Positions 21,942-32,458 of a DNA stretch of 64,000 nucleotides are shown here, one piece after another. The notes beneath the pieces are model-generated. The model had not been told where the DNA came from and ran no database searches. It worked only from the letters and a program-made list of their open reading frames with translations. Position numbers and translations under genes: made by a program. The stretch's first letter is position 1; each line of letters begins with the position of its first letter. The stretch comes from Hygrocybe punicea. Its lineage: Eukaryota > Basidiomycota > Agaricomycetes > Agaricales > Hygrophoraceae. The DNA lies in assembly GCA_963556145.1 (NCBI GenBank), contig OY744462.1, positions 186,001 to 250,000 on the forward strand, read 5' to 3'.

Positions 21942-22886
21942 CTCTGTAAAAACGGAAAGTCACGATTAGTCACGAGAAGTCAAAATAAGTCAACATAAGT
22001 CAGGCCCAAGTCAGAACAGGTCGTGAAAGACGGCCGAATAGTCAAAAACTTGTCAGACCGATGCACAACCATGCACAACCGGTGCACAACTGTACACAAA
22101 ATGGCAACTCCCGGCATCAAGATCTCAAGATCTCAAGGTATCAGTGCATCAAATTTGGCCTCGCACTGTTTTCAACGCTAAGTCTTTGTCCCTTCCGGTT
22201 CGGTTGCATCAGGTTCCACCTTGTTTAACCCTCCTTCCATAGCATCATCCTCCGCCGACTGCCCTTCTGGCCCTCCCATGTTGAATGCCGAGTCCCTGGG
22301 TGTGAGCCATCCAACCACTGATGGACTGGCATCCCGACTCTTGTTGTTGTACCCCCCACCCTGCAGCCTAACTCTGACCAGGAATTGGCCCTCCACCCAA
22401 CTTCCAACGCGAGGATGCTATGGGACTTCAAATAGTGAGTACTAATTAAAGTACTAGACCTTATTGCAGCAGTTCTTCGCGCACCCAGTGAACACCAGCC
22501 CACGAAGGATGATATTACTCGGATTGTTCAAGAGGTTAGTTCAGCTTTATGAGCTACTAGCCACCACTGACTCGGTCCTTCAGCGCAAAGCCATCTGCCC
22601 ACAGGAATGCACTGAGTTGAGCCGGTGGGGGGTTTTTTTTAAATAAAAAAAAGTATATCAATGTAGTATGCGCTGTATCAATCAATTTTTTATATGGGCA
22701 ACTGGGAAATTTCCGCATGACTATGAATGACTAGAGTATGACTAGAACATGACCACTGGACAACCAGAAAGACGACTGTGAACCGACTACAAAGTCACGG
22801 AATAGTCAAAAAATCGGGAATTTAGTAAATTTTAGTCATATTGTTCGACTAAACCTGACTAGGCCTGACTTTTCACATTTACGGAG
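21942..22886. mobile_element. TIR element with gene-like interior
   Basis: The ends are CTCTGTAAA and, inverted, CTCCGTAAA. AGTAAAT occurs directly outside both (21935-21941 and 22887-22893). Subterminal AGTCA/TGACT motifs are dense on both sides (21955-22030 and 22720-22870), as in hAT-type elements. The 7-bp duplication could be an 8-bp one with one change. The interior (about 22180-22620, plus strand) looks like spliced coding sequence: a Pro/Ser-rich stretch, a GTGAGT..TTGCAG interval, an exon-like block with RAPSEHQPTKDD, then a 49-base GTTAGT..TTCAG interval. A captured host gene piece is my inference. Confidence 0.6.
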
Positions 22887-22909
22887 AGTAAATTGCGCCA
22901 CCTTACCTG

Positions 22910-23563
22910 CTAAGGTAGAAGTCGTCCATCCAGAGTAAGGTCACATGCTGTGATGATTTTTGTGACATGTCCAATCAAATCAGGAAAGAAAAGCTGTAGA
23001 AGACACTTTTTGCGAGATCGAGGATGAAAATAAGAAATCGGCTCCCTATCGAATGTTCTAAATACAGTCAGAAATGAGATCCCAAAATTCTGTGAGGATC
23101 GGGTTAGTCTGAGCCAACTTATTCAATGAATAAGATTCCTGCAGGAAATGCAATGATTAGAGTTATTGGAAATCAGAAGCATACGTTCTTTGTATCCCCA
23201 GTGGTGGAATTCATGGCCCTATCCCTTTTTTGCCTCTTTGGGATATATTTTGTGTGTAGATTTGCGATTGAAGTCATTGCCTTCCTCTTTCTGCGCGACA
23301 TATTGTTGACACCTAAGCGTCTTGAGAACGGTTATGCTCATTTGAAAAATAAGTCACGCAAATCAATAAATTTTTTTGATCCAAACTTGTATTCACGCAT
23401 TATTTGTATATATCTAGAATTGATAGGGACATTTTTTGCAATATTTATTCTCAGTCTTGGAAAAAGCGTGTTTATTGACGCGTTGGACCGCGTTGTTGCC
23501 GCATTTAGACACTGTCACACTTGATCATGTGACCTTACGCTGGATGGACGACATCTACCTTAG
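22910..23563 (+). mobile_element. Small TIR element carrying one ORF
   Basis: The left end 22910-22947 (CTAAGGTAGAAGTCGTCC...) matches the reverse complement of 23526-23563 (CTAAGGTAGATGTCGTCC...) over about 37 bases with few mismatches. TA dinucleotides at the tips would fit a mariner-type target but are ambiguous. The only ORF fills most of the right half and stops two bases before the right TIR. It starts 16 bases after the duplication of the neighbouring element. Confidence 0.65.
23126..23524 (+). CDS. 132-aa membrane protein inside a TIR element
   Basis: MNKIPAGNAMIRVIGNQKHT is followed by two strongly hydrophobic segments (about residues 25-55, PVVEFMALSLFCLFGIYFVC, and about 90-118, IICIYLELIGTFFAIFILSL) with a basic stretch between (KNKSRKS). 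No catalytic motif is visible and I recognise no family. A promoter or further exons upstream are not evident. It could be cargo, an element-specific protein or chance; the TGA abutting the TIR argues that element and ORF evolved together. Confidence 0.45.
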   Translation: MNKIPAGNAMIRVIGNQKHTFFVSPVVEFMALSLFCLFGIYFVCRFAIEVIAFLFLRDILLTPKRLENGYAHLKNKSRKSINFFDPNLYSRIICIYLELIGTFFAIFILSLGKSVFIDALDRVVAAFRHCHT

Positions 23564-24041
23564 TATGTCAGCTATGTAGGGTTACATACACGAAATGTGC
23601 GACTCACATGCTTCCGGTCCGGCAACCCCCTGCCAAAAGTTGCATTTATTTGTGCAGAGTGGCAGATAGGAAACTGCGTAGGCAGGTGGTAAATATTTCT
23701 ACAGCCTCACACAGGACATACGGGTCTTAGTGTCATTGACCAATACTAGAGAGAATGAAAAACTGCACATTATGTTTGCAGTGGATTGTTATTAAATTTG
23801 CCATGTCCTCTGATCCTGTACCTCACTGGCCCTGTTCAAGAGAAATCAGGTTAGAAAACAAAATTCTGTTGCGAACAATTTGTTCAGACTGTTGATTTGG
23901 TACACTCCTAGCACTTAAATCAGCTCTCAAAAGAGTGTAGCTGTGCATAAAGCCAGTGCGAGTACAGGATCACATGAGTGCTGACATAATCAACTCCGAG
24001 GTGGCCAGCCAAGTCCCAATTAAGTAGTACATTTCATTCAG
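23564..24041. other. Spacer upstream of transposase-family gene
   Basis: No ORF of note. It may include the 5' end of the mobile unit whose gene starts at 24042, but its termini were not found. Confidence 0.35.
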
Positions 24042-25919
24042 ATGACGATACGAAGATCCAAACTACAGAAAGCACAGTCTGGTCACAATATGGTAGCTCT
24101 CCATACTCCCAGCTCTGATAAAGAGAATCAAAAGCCAAGTCATTTCACACTTTCTGTTCACCAGCAGGAACTTGAAATTATTCAGACCAGAGCTCAGAAC
24201 TATGAGCGCCGATATCGGAATGAGCATCGAAAGTTTATTCGTGCTGAATCTTCCAAGACCAAGCTAGAGGAGCAATTATGTGATGCACAATCCAAAATTC
24301 GTGCAGTGGCCCAGGAAGCAGCAGCACGAGCTAATGAGCTAGCAAGGACAGGTACCCGTCTTTCCCAGGTCCTTCAATCAAACATCACCCTTCGAAAGGA
24401 AAAGAATACACTGCACATGCGAGATATCCGAGCCCCTGGCAAGACTGCAAAAATGGTTGCAAAATCAAACTTAGCCACCACTCACAATCTCAAGGAAAAG
24501 GGAGTTGTGCCTGAAGCATCCAGAGCTGTGGTTCGCAAGCTAGTAGAGCTTGGGCTTCCTGTTGCACATGTCAACAACACAATCCAAGCTGTTTCACAGA
24601 ACCTTGGGATCATGGTTGAAGGTCAGATTAGTGCACGTACAGCCACTCGGATTGTTCTTGAGGGAGGTGTCGCAGCCAAAATGCAGATTGTGCATGATAT
24701 CAAGGAAACTGAAAGTCAGTCATTGAGATCAGTGTTGTTGCAAATTCCTGATATCATTTCACAGGTCTCACTCTGAGCGGCAACGGCACCTCTCATAAAA
24801 ACATCAATTATGAGTCCAAAAACATATACCTTACCACTTCTCCATACAATACCTCCAGCACTCCGCTTCCTGCCTCAACAGTTCCAACAGTTCCATCTCG
24901 TCGCTTCCTCGGTATCACTTCTGCCATCAACCACACAAGTGAGACACCGCTCAAAGGTTGGAAAGATCTTGTGGACGAAATGTATGAAATCTACAATCAA
25001 AGCCCAAGTGAATCTCAAGCTCCTGTTCATCATGCTGAATTTGCCTCTAAAATCAAAGGGATGAGTACTGATCATGCTGAAGATCAGATAAAACTTGCCT
25101 GCTTGATCAGAGAATGGAAAACAAGTTGCGATCGAGAACTTCGTGGGGAGGAATCAATACTTTCAAAGACTCCAATGGACCTTCTCCCCATACTGTGGGA
25201 AGAGAATGACCGAAAGGTTGCCAATGTTGGAGGTCTTCAAAACTGGTTGTCCCTCTCAGCGGAGGAACAGGTGTCATTAAATGCTGTCATGCACCGAAAG
25301 GTCTGCATTCGTGTGGGAAGTGATGAATACGATGCTCTCGATGCAGATGACAAGAAGGACATCGACTTCTTCATTTGGGTGGGGTGTTGCATGCACAAAG
25401 AGATGAATTCCGTGAAGGGCAGGAACAGCAGGATGATGGCATCATGGTCGGAAAAAGGTCTTGTTGGGCCAGTCCCACTCATGAATCGAGACAATACTGC
25501 TGCTGCCGTTGGTGGTTCGACCGCTGCAAAAAAGAGGGCCAGAGAAGTGTCACAAGTAGGGATGACCACGGGTCTTGAACGGGTCAGCTCGGCTGACACT
25601 GCACCCATACCCGTGAACACCTTACCCGGGGCGGTTTTGACCCGCACCGCACCCGAACATCCACGGGTCACGACGGTACACCTTACCTGTGGTGTACCGT
25701 CGTGTCCTGCTGTCCACCACAGCCCCCGTTCCGCTCTGCAACCTTGCAGATAGTGTTGCCACGGCTATAGCCGATGTTTTTTTAAAAATTGCCTTTTTAG
25801 GCTAGTAAAATTAGGCAAAATTATGAAAATATTTGAGGAGATGGGCAAAGCCAAAAGCTGGGGGGTCACTTAAGGGTGCTAAGAATTTGGTGCCCAATCT
25901 TCAGAGTTATTCAACCATA

Positions 25920-28253
25920 CACAGGGTGCACAGTAGCATACCATGTCACACAGTATCTTGAAAGTACTTGACAAGTATACTAAATATCATTACCAGAACT
26001 TTCAGCATGGTATTGTAACAGTATTCAGATATAAACTACAATACTTGTGCTCAAATTCATCTGAAAGTATGAAGGAAAATGAGACTTATACCTTTTCAAT
26101 AACATCAAGCCTTTTGTTTCACTACTTTTACTATATTTACAGCAAAGTGTTGTATAGTTTGGATAGAATACTTGCAGCCTAAGATGAATCAAAGTATTAA
26201 ACCAGTAAGGAAGTTGGGGCACTTTTACTATTAGGATACCTTTTGAATCCTATCAAGATACAGGATGAAATAGTATAGTACTGTTGCCATATTTTGGATT
26301 CAAGATACTTTGTCAATACTTTTAAGATACTGTTTCAATACATTTACTGTGTCAATACTTTTAAGATACTATTTCAATACTTTTAAGGTACTCTTTCAAC
26401 GCATCTAAGATACTGTTTCAATATCCTTAAAGAACTTTGAAAAATAGTATAGTACTGCTTCAATACTGTTCAGATACTTTGCAAAATGGTATTGGACAGT
26501 TATTTAATGCTAAAACCCAGGGAAATATGGGGCTGGGAATTAGGATTCTGAAGTTCTGGGAATTCTGAGAATTGGAATTCCAATACTGGGAATGCTAGGA
26601 ATGGGCATTTCAAAGTGCGGGCTTTGGGATTCTGAGAATTGTAATTCCAAGAGTTTGAGAAGTTTGGAAAGTAGAATTCTGAAATTGTGGGAGATTAGGG
26701 ATGTGGAATTCAACAATTATGAGAATTGAAATCCTGGAAATGTGCATATTAATGAAAATTCCAAGAATGGGAATCCAAATTCAGGAATTTGGGAATCCAG
26801 ATTCAGGAGATTTGGAATCCAGATGCGGGGAATTGGCAATCCATTGCATACAATTCCATGCAATTCCTCGGTCCACGAGTGGCTCAGCAGTATTTGTGTC
26901 GACTGCAGTGAGCTCAGAAGACAGATTGAGGAATTGCACAGAATTGTTTGGAATTGGTTGGAATTTGCACAGAATTGTCCTNNNNNNNNNNNNNNNNNNN
27001 NNNNNNNNNNNNNNNNNNNNNNNNNNNNNNNNNNNNNNNNNNNNNNNNNNNNNNNNNNNNNNNNNNNNNNNNNNNNNNNNNNNNNNNNNNNNNNNNNNNN
27101 NNNNNNNNNNNNNNNNNNNNNNNNNNNNNNNNNNNNNNNNNNNNNNNNNNNNNNNNNNNNNNNNNNNNNNNNNNNNNNNNNGTGAGCTCAGAAGACAGAT
27201 TGAGGAATTGCACAGAATTGTTTGGAATTGGTTGGAATTTGCACAGAATTGTCCTTTGAGCTCACACGACTCATCACGAATACTGCTCAGCCACTCGAGG
27301 ACCGAGGAATTGCATGGAATTGTATGCAATGGATTGCCAATTCCCCGCATCTGGATTCCAAATCTCCTGAATCTGGATTCCCAAATTCCTGAATTTGGAT
27401 TCCCATTCTTGGAATTTTCATTAATATGCACATTTCCAGGATTTCAATTCTCATAATTGTTGAATTCCACATCCCTAATCTCCCACAATTTCAGAATTCT
27501 ACTTTCCAAACTTCTCAAACTCTTGGAATTACAATTCTCAGAATCCCAAAGCCCGCACTTTGAAATGCCCATTCCTAGCATTCCCAGTATTGGAATTCCA
27601 ATTCTCAGAATTCCCAGAACTTCAGAATCCTAATTCCCAGCCCCATATTTCCCTGGGTTTTAGCATTAAATAACTGTCCAATACCATTTTGCAAAGTATC
27701 TGAACAGTATTGAAGCAGTACTATACTATTTTTCAAAGTTCTTTAAGGATATTGAAACAGTATCTTAGATGCGTTGAAAGAGTACCTTAAAAGTATTGAA
27801 ATAGTATCTTAAAAGTATTGACACAGTAAATGTATTGAAACAGTATCTTAAAAGTATTGACAAAGTATCTTAAATCCAAAATATGGCAACAGTACTATAC
27901 TATTTCATCCTGTATCTTGATAGGATTCAAAAGGTATCCTAATAGTAAAAGTGCCCCAACTTCCTTACTGGTTTAATACTTTGATTCATCTTAGGCTGCA
28001 AGTATTCTATCCAAACTATACAACACTTTGCTGTAAATATAGTAAAAGTAGTGAAACAAAAGGCTTGATGTTATTGAAAAGGTATAAGTCTCATTTTCCT
28101 TCATACTTTCAGATGAATTTGAGCACAAGTATTGTAGTTTATATCTGAATACTGTTACAATACCATGCTGAAAGTTCTGGTAATGATATTTAGTATACTT
28201 GTCAAGTACTTTCAAGATACTGTGTGACATGGTATGCTACTGTGCACCCTGTG
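25920..28253. mobile_element. Foldback palindromic element (inner layer)
   Basis: Tips CACAGGGTGCACAGTAGC and its reverse complement; bases x and 54173-x pair from 25920 to about 26916. Arms are about 1 kb, AT-rich, and built of degenerate CAATACTTT-type and GGAATTC-type short repeats. ATA lies outside both tips (25917-25919 and 28254-28256), a possible 3-bp duplication. No coding sequence is supported; mirrored frames across it are products of the palindrome. Confidence 0.8.
26982..27181. other. 200-base assembly gap (N)
   Basis: Exactly 200 N at the centre of the palindrome. The 74 bases before it (26908-26981) equal the 74 bases after it (27182-27255). Confidence 0.99.
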
Positions 28254-28493
28254 ATAGCTGTTGAGCCTAGCCAGCTACCATCCAACAGCTATCCCTGAAG
28301 AACCCTGAGAATGGAGCCCCAAATCCTTAGCACCCTTAAGTGACCCCTCAGCTTTTGGCTTCGCCCATCTCCTCAAATATTTTCATAATTTTGCCTAATT
28401 TTACTAGCCTAAAAAGGCAATTTTAAAAAAAACATCGGCTATAGCCGTGGCAACACTACTTGCCGATGCAGCGCCGGCGTCAATTGACGTGAC

Positions 28494-28760
28494 GTGCTTG
28501 TCTGCGAGGTGATCAACATGGGGAACGAGAGGGGCATGTGCCGTTGGACGCGTTGTAGCGCGTCTGCAAGGTGGACAAGAGGGGGACGAGAGGGGGACGT
28601 GTCGCTGTTGTCGCTGTTGCATGTCCGCGAGGTGGACGAAGGGGGATGCATCATTGTTGCGTGTCCACGAGGTGGACGAGAGGGCGACGCGTTGTTGTTG
28701 TTGCGTGTCTGCGAGGTGGACGAGAGGGTGATGCATCGTTGTCGTTGCGTGCTGTTGCCC
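28494..28760. repeat. Degenerate minisatellite
   Basis: A GAGGTGGACGAGAGGG-like core recurs at about 28569, 28630, 28668 and 28714, each time near GTTGTTGCGTGTC-like sequence. Spacing is irregular (about 38-61 bases). It is part of the outer hAT-like element. Confidence 0.6.
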
Positions 28761-30229
28761 CATGCTGTTGATGTTGTTGTCATAGCGTAGTTAGCTACAG
28801 TTCATTACTTGATCAGAAATTGAGACTTACCTAGGCCGGGAAGTGGGAGCACCACCCCCCGGCCGCTTCCCTGCTCCTTCCTTTGACTGTTCCGGTTGGT
28901 CGTCTGGTCGCTGCGCACTTCCTTGCCCTTGGTCGTAGCTGTCGAGGTGGTTGTGGTGGTTGTGTGATGAACCCGTGACACACCGCCAAACTGTGGGTAT
29001 GGGTCACGGTATGGTCACGGGTGATGAAACCAAACACCCTACCCGTACCCGTGCAACCCGTTTTGGTAATACCGCGGGTTGACCCAAACCTGTGGTCATC
29101 CCTAGTCACAAGCTGGTGGTGTCAAAGCCACGAGTCTCGCAGGTGCAGTCTTTCATCACAAGGACGACAAGAAAGGCCAACAGGACAGCCTCCGTGTTTA
29201 CTTTGAGTCGATGGTCGGCTTCATGGTTCGCTTTCCTGATACAAGTAACACTCGATTCCAATCTCACTGCGAAGCCGCTGCCAAACTTCTTGTCCACCTG
29301 CCACTCTACCTTGAATTTTTAGACATCGTATGTGATAAAAAGGACTCTCGAACACTCAATCACATGGAGAAGAACGTCTACAAAGCTCTCCAGGACATTC
29401 CAACCCTCACTGAGCTCGCTGTATTGGTTCTATATTCTCAGTCTATCAGTCACCCATACATGCGGCAAGTCCGAGGACCCGGACAAGAGTTTACAAATAT
29501 ACTTGACCTAGGACCCTTGCATGATCATGTTATGGCTCATTGCCGTGCTGTCATCAACAGCCCGAACCTCTTGCTTGCTCCAGATGCATCATATGAGCTC
29601 AGGATGCTGGATGGAAAACTCTGGCAGCGTCCAGAGGCATTCTATGCAGTCCAACATGGTGCGCCAACATGGCCACATCTGCAAGGTGCACTCATAGCAT
29701 TTTTCGAAGGTGCACTGGAAACATGGACACGATTTATTGCCGAATTCACTGCAGGTGATGCCATTGCTCTCTCAACCACCTCGCAATGTGCTCAGGCATG
29801 GATGAAGCCAACAAATGACAACAACGAGGGTGCACTTGGATCATTCCATGTGGGAGTCCGAAATGCGCCCAGCATGACCCTCAACCAGTATAATGCTCGG
29901 ACTATGCATAAAACAAACAATACTGCTGAATATATGAATCATACCCTTCAGCCAGATGACCTCCCATTCATCCGCAAGATGGCACGCGCTATTGACAGCA
30001 GTGGCTTCGAAAAGCAGCGGCGCCAACTCCAGGCTTGTGCAGATCAAGACCTTGTGGCAGAAAAACGCCAAAAGGATGAGGTTTGTGCAGCAAAGAAGGA
30101 CAGAGTGGCTGCCCGATTGGATGCAGTCGTCCCCAAACTCAATATTCCTCAGCTTGAGAAGGCCCCTGGAACCGTTGCCAACATCGAACTGCAACTCGAT
30201 TGGCATCGAAGACTTGATGTCCTGTCGTT

Positions 30230-30891
30230 GAGTTTCACCCTTCTTCACTAATAAGGGTTATCACCTGAACCTTTCTGTTCATCTGGAGCATGATCTCTCC
30301 TCTGCTCACATGTGAAAGTATGCCATGGACCTCAATGAGTTACATCAGCAACTCCATCAAACCATCTCTGAGGCCCAGTGACGTTACCAGCATTATGTGG
30401 ACTTGAAGTACACTCTGGCACCAGATTTCAAAGTATTAGAATTCGTCTACGTTAAAGCTGAACATTTCCGGACTACTAGACCTTCAAAGAAGCTCTCCAA
30501 GAAGAACTTAGGCCCTTTCGAGATCATCGCAAAGGCCGGAACCCACTCCTATACACTTCATCTCCCAGAGACTCTCCGCTCTGTTCACCCCATCTACCAT
30601 GTCTCTCAGCTTGAACCTGCCACTCTGAATAACATCCCCAATCGTGTCCAACCTCTGCCCTCTCTGGTCATTGTTGATGGAGAACCGGAGTTCAAGATCT
30701 CTGAAATCCTTGACTCGAAAATTGACAACTGTCGTTGTGCCTGCAAGTTACTATACCTTGTATGTTTGGAAGGTTACAAGGGTGCGGACAGAGATACCTC
30801 TTGGATTCTGGCCTCCAAACTCAGACATGCCTCCGAAATTGTTTCAGACTTTCACTCCACATACCCTTCTAATCCAGGCCTGTTTTATTAA
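30230..30891 (+). pseudogene. Ty3/gypsy pol 3' end: integrase tail and chromodomain
   Basis: It opens with GVSPFF.NKGYHLNLS, the integrase C-terminal block, followed by two in-frame stops (in AHM* and EAQ*). Then KKLSKKNLGPFEII and LPETLRSVHPIYHVSQLEP lead into a chromodomain-like end (EPEFKISEILDSKI, LVCLEGYKG, TSWILASKL). This is the chromovirus arrangement, in which the chromodomain steers integration to modified chromatin. It is truncated at 30230 by the repeat junction, and the upstream pol is absent in this arm. Confidence 0.85.
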
Positions 30892-31860
30892 CTTCTACTC
30901 TGTTTACAATTGCTTTTTGCGAAGTTAACCTAACTGTTTTGCCCCCCTCTCCCAAGTACTCTCCCTCCTCCCATTTCATTTCCACCTCCTCCAGCTCGAA
31001 GTCCTCGAAGTCCAGACTGAACTCCTGGAGTTTGTGGGAGTTATCCCTGAGGAACTCCACGTTCCTCAAGTGATCTGCCCACTGGGCAGCTTCTCTGCAG
31101 ATGTCATCCATGGTGTCCCAAGCCCTCTCACAGGCTTCTGCAACCCACTCCAACATCGCCGTGTTCTCCTTTGTTGCCCAGAGCAACTTGAGGAGTAGCT
31201 CCTCCACCCACGTCGAGGACTTGGTGCCTTTTTTTTCTGCTGGCTCCACTCTGCAGTATTCTGATCCAGAGTCCTCCCTGTCCTCCTTCTCCTCCTTCCT
31301 TTTCTTCTTCCTCACTGCACCATCTTCTCCCTCCACCTCACACCGCACCTTTCTTTTCTGACACGCCATACAACTCCTTGTCTTTCTGGTCTCGGGCCAC
31401 ATGCAATTCTCCTGGCGCTCCATGCATGCTTTGCACTGGATGGCCCTGTTTCTTTGTCACCTCCAGGTCTGCTTGGATGCAACTATTTTGCTTACCCATC
31501 TCTTTTTCTTTTCCCCTTCTCCACACTCATGGGTCCTGGGCCAGCTCTGGACGCCCCCACTGCAGCCTTCCTTCTTTTCTTCTCCTCCACTTTTTTCTTC
31601 TTTTCCTCCTCCGCCTTTCTCATCTCCTCCCACTTTCTCCTTGCTTCCGCTTCCACCTTCCTTTGCCTTTCTGCCTCCCTTTGCCTTTCCTCCTCTGCCT
31701 TCCTTTGCCTTTTCTCCTCCACCTTCCTCCACCTTTCCTCCTCTGCCTTCCTTCTCTGCTCTTCCTCTGCTTTCCTCCATTCCTCCTCTTCCTTCACCCT
31801 CAGCTCCATGAATTCCCATTCCATTTCCTTAATGTGAGCTGCAATTTCCTGTGAGGACAA
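30869..31860 (-). CDS. Antisense coiled-coil and cysteine-cluster protein in gypsy element (left arm)
   Basis: ATG at 31858-31860 opens MSSQEIAAHIKEMEWEFMEL, then about 90 residues of charged Glu/Lys/Arg coiled coil and GKRKRDG. A GTAAGC..AACAG intron (about 50 bases) joins GKRKRDG to AIQCKACMERQENC, then SCMACQKRKVRCEVEGE, a Cys cluster resembling CxxC and Zn-cluster patterns. The C-terminal half is acidic and helical, ending KTGLD. Similar coiled-coil plus Cys-cluster proteins recur in agaric genomes beside retroelements. It lies on the opposite strand to pol, between the pol stop (30891, 22-bp overlap) and the polypurine tract at about 31975, so it is inside the retrotransposon. Function is unknown; nucleic-acid binding is plausible. 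Confidence 0.6.
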
Positions 31861-31989
31861 AATTTTTTGTGGAGTGGTCTCCTGGTTTAGGAGATGGTTT
31901 TATACTGCCTGCCTTCCGCTTCAAATTCCGCTTTGGTTCTTCCTTTGTTTCAGAGGCGTCTCAAGGGTTCGACATGAAGGAGGAGATAC

Positions 31990-32458
31990 TGTCATATCCA
32001 TGCAACTCCAAAGGATTCCAATGAACTCCGCTCTGGACTTTTCCGCCATTTTATCTTATCTTATCCTCTCACATATGTTATTGTTCCTTTCTCTTGTTAC
32101 ACTCTATTCTTCTTCATCTCCGTTTCTCCGGACTCCTATCTGTTTCTTTCCCTTTGTTTACTTGTCACTGTATGTAGCAACCTTTTATTTCTTTTATCCT
32201 TCTCCGAACTCTGGTTCTCTTTCCAGAGTACTTATTATCTCTACGTTACTAAGGACATAACAATTAGCTTACCAAGTATATAAGCTAGAACTACAATGTC
32301 CTGTAACTCTGTTCTGAAAATCAACTTGAGTTCCCCTCATTCTCAAACTTAGGGCTTCGCCTTAAAGCTCACTATAAGTCTCCATCCTTAGTCTGAACCT
32401 CCAGACTAACTCCACTCCATCTGCTTGTGCTTACTCAGTACGACTTAAGGAAGTAGCA
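31990..32458 (+). repeat. 3' LTR of Ty3/gypsy element (left arm; right boundary uncertain)
   Basis: A purine tract (GAAGGAGGAGA, ending about 31987) precedes TGTCATATCC at 31990. An inverted partner GGACATAACA ends at 32262. A TATATAAG box at 32277-32284 lies just past it and an LTR should include its promoter, so a longer LTR ending near AAGTAGCA at 32458 is also possible. The target duplication cannot be tested because the 5' LTR is outside the window. Confidence 0.6.

Larger units (their letters stand above)
25751..28458. mobile_element. hAT-like TIR element (middle layer)
   Basis: Begins TAGTGTTGCCACGGC; the reverse complement of its end is the same, and the arms stay alike for about 140 bases. 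Flanks CTTGCAGA (25743-25750) and CTTGCCGA (28459-28466) match at 7 of 8 bases, a likely 8-bp duplication. Without the inner palindrome it is only about 380 bp, so it is a MITE. Confidence 0.75.
25557..29104. mobile_element. hAT-like TIR element (outer layer)
   Basis: Ends TAGGGATGACCACGGGT and, inverted, TAGGGATGACCACAGGT. GTCACAAG flanks both sides (25549-25556, 29105-29112), an exact 8-bp duplication typical of hAT. Subterminal ACCCGT/ACGGGT motifs recur near both ends. No transposase is encoded, so it is non-autonomous. It sits inside the transposase-family gene and is itself the host of the element at 25751-28458. Confidence 0.88.
24042..30229 (+). pseudogene. Putative transposase-family gene, copy 1, split by nested elements and 3' truncated
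   Basis: The first part (24042-25548) has a Lys/Arg/Gln-rich coiled coil (about residues 45-130). Excising a GTCAGT..ACAG intron near 24712 joins KETES to LTLSGNGTSHKNINYE, then RFLGITSAINHTSETPLKGW, GMSTDHAEDQIKL, FFIWVGCCMHKEMNSVKG and LMNRDN. After the insertion 25557-29104 the frame resumes with AGGVKATSLAG, FPDTSNTRFQSHCEAA, LVLYSQSISHPYMR, ILDLGPLH and the acidic NDNNEGALGSFH. This is an agaric multi-copy protein family. Repeat behaviour and conserved Asp/Glu blocks suggest a DDE-type transposase, which is inference. Removing the insertion plus one GTCACAAG restores the frame (..REVSQ|AGGVK..). Homology to copy 2 stops at RRLDVL (30229), where the 8.4-kb repeat begins. Confidence 0.65.

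Noticed and set aside
26701..27472. Mirrored ORFs of 100-250 codons on both strands across the palindrome
   Set aside because: They run through the 200-N gap and are products of inverted, low-complexity GGAATTC repeats.
31378..31854. Plus-strand Leu/Phe/Pro-rich ORFs up to 158 codons (and mirror at 57835-58311)
   Set aside because: They are complements of the Glu/Lys-rich coiled coil; the antisense frames have poor protein character.
31990..32262. Firm 273-bp LTR boundary from the TGTCATATCC/GGACATAACA pair
   Set aside because: The nearest TATA box lies just outside it, so a longer LTR is equally likely; reported as uncertain.
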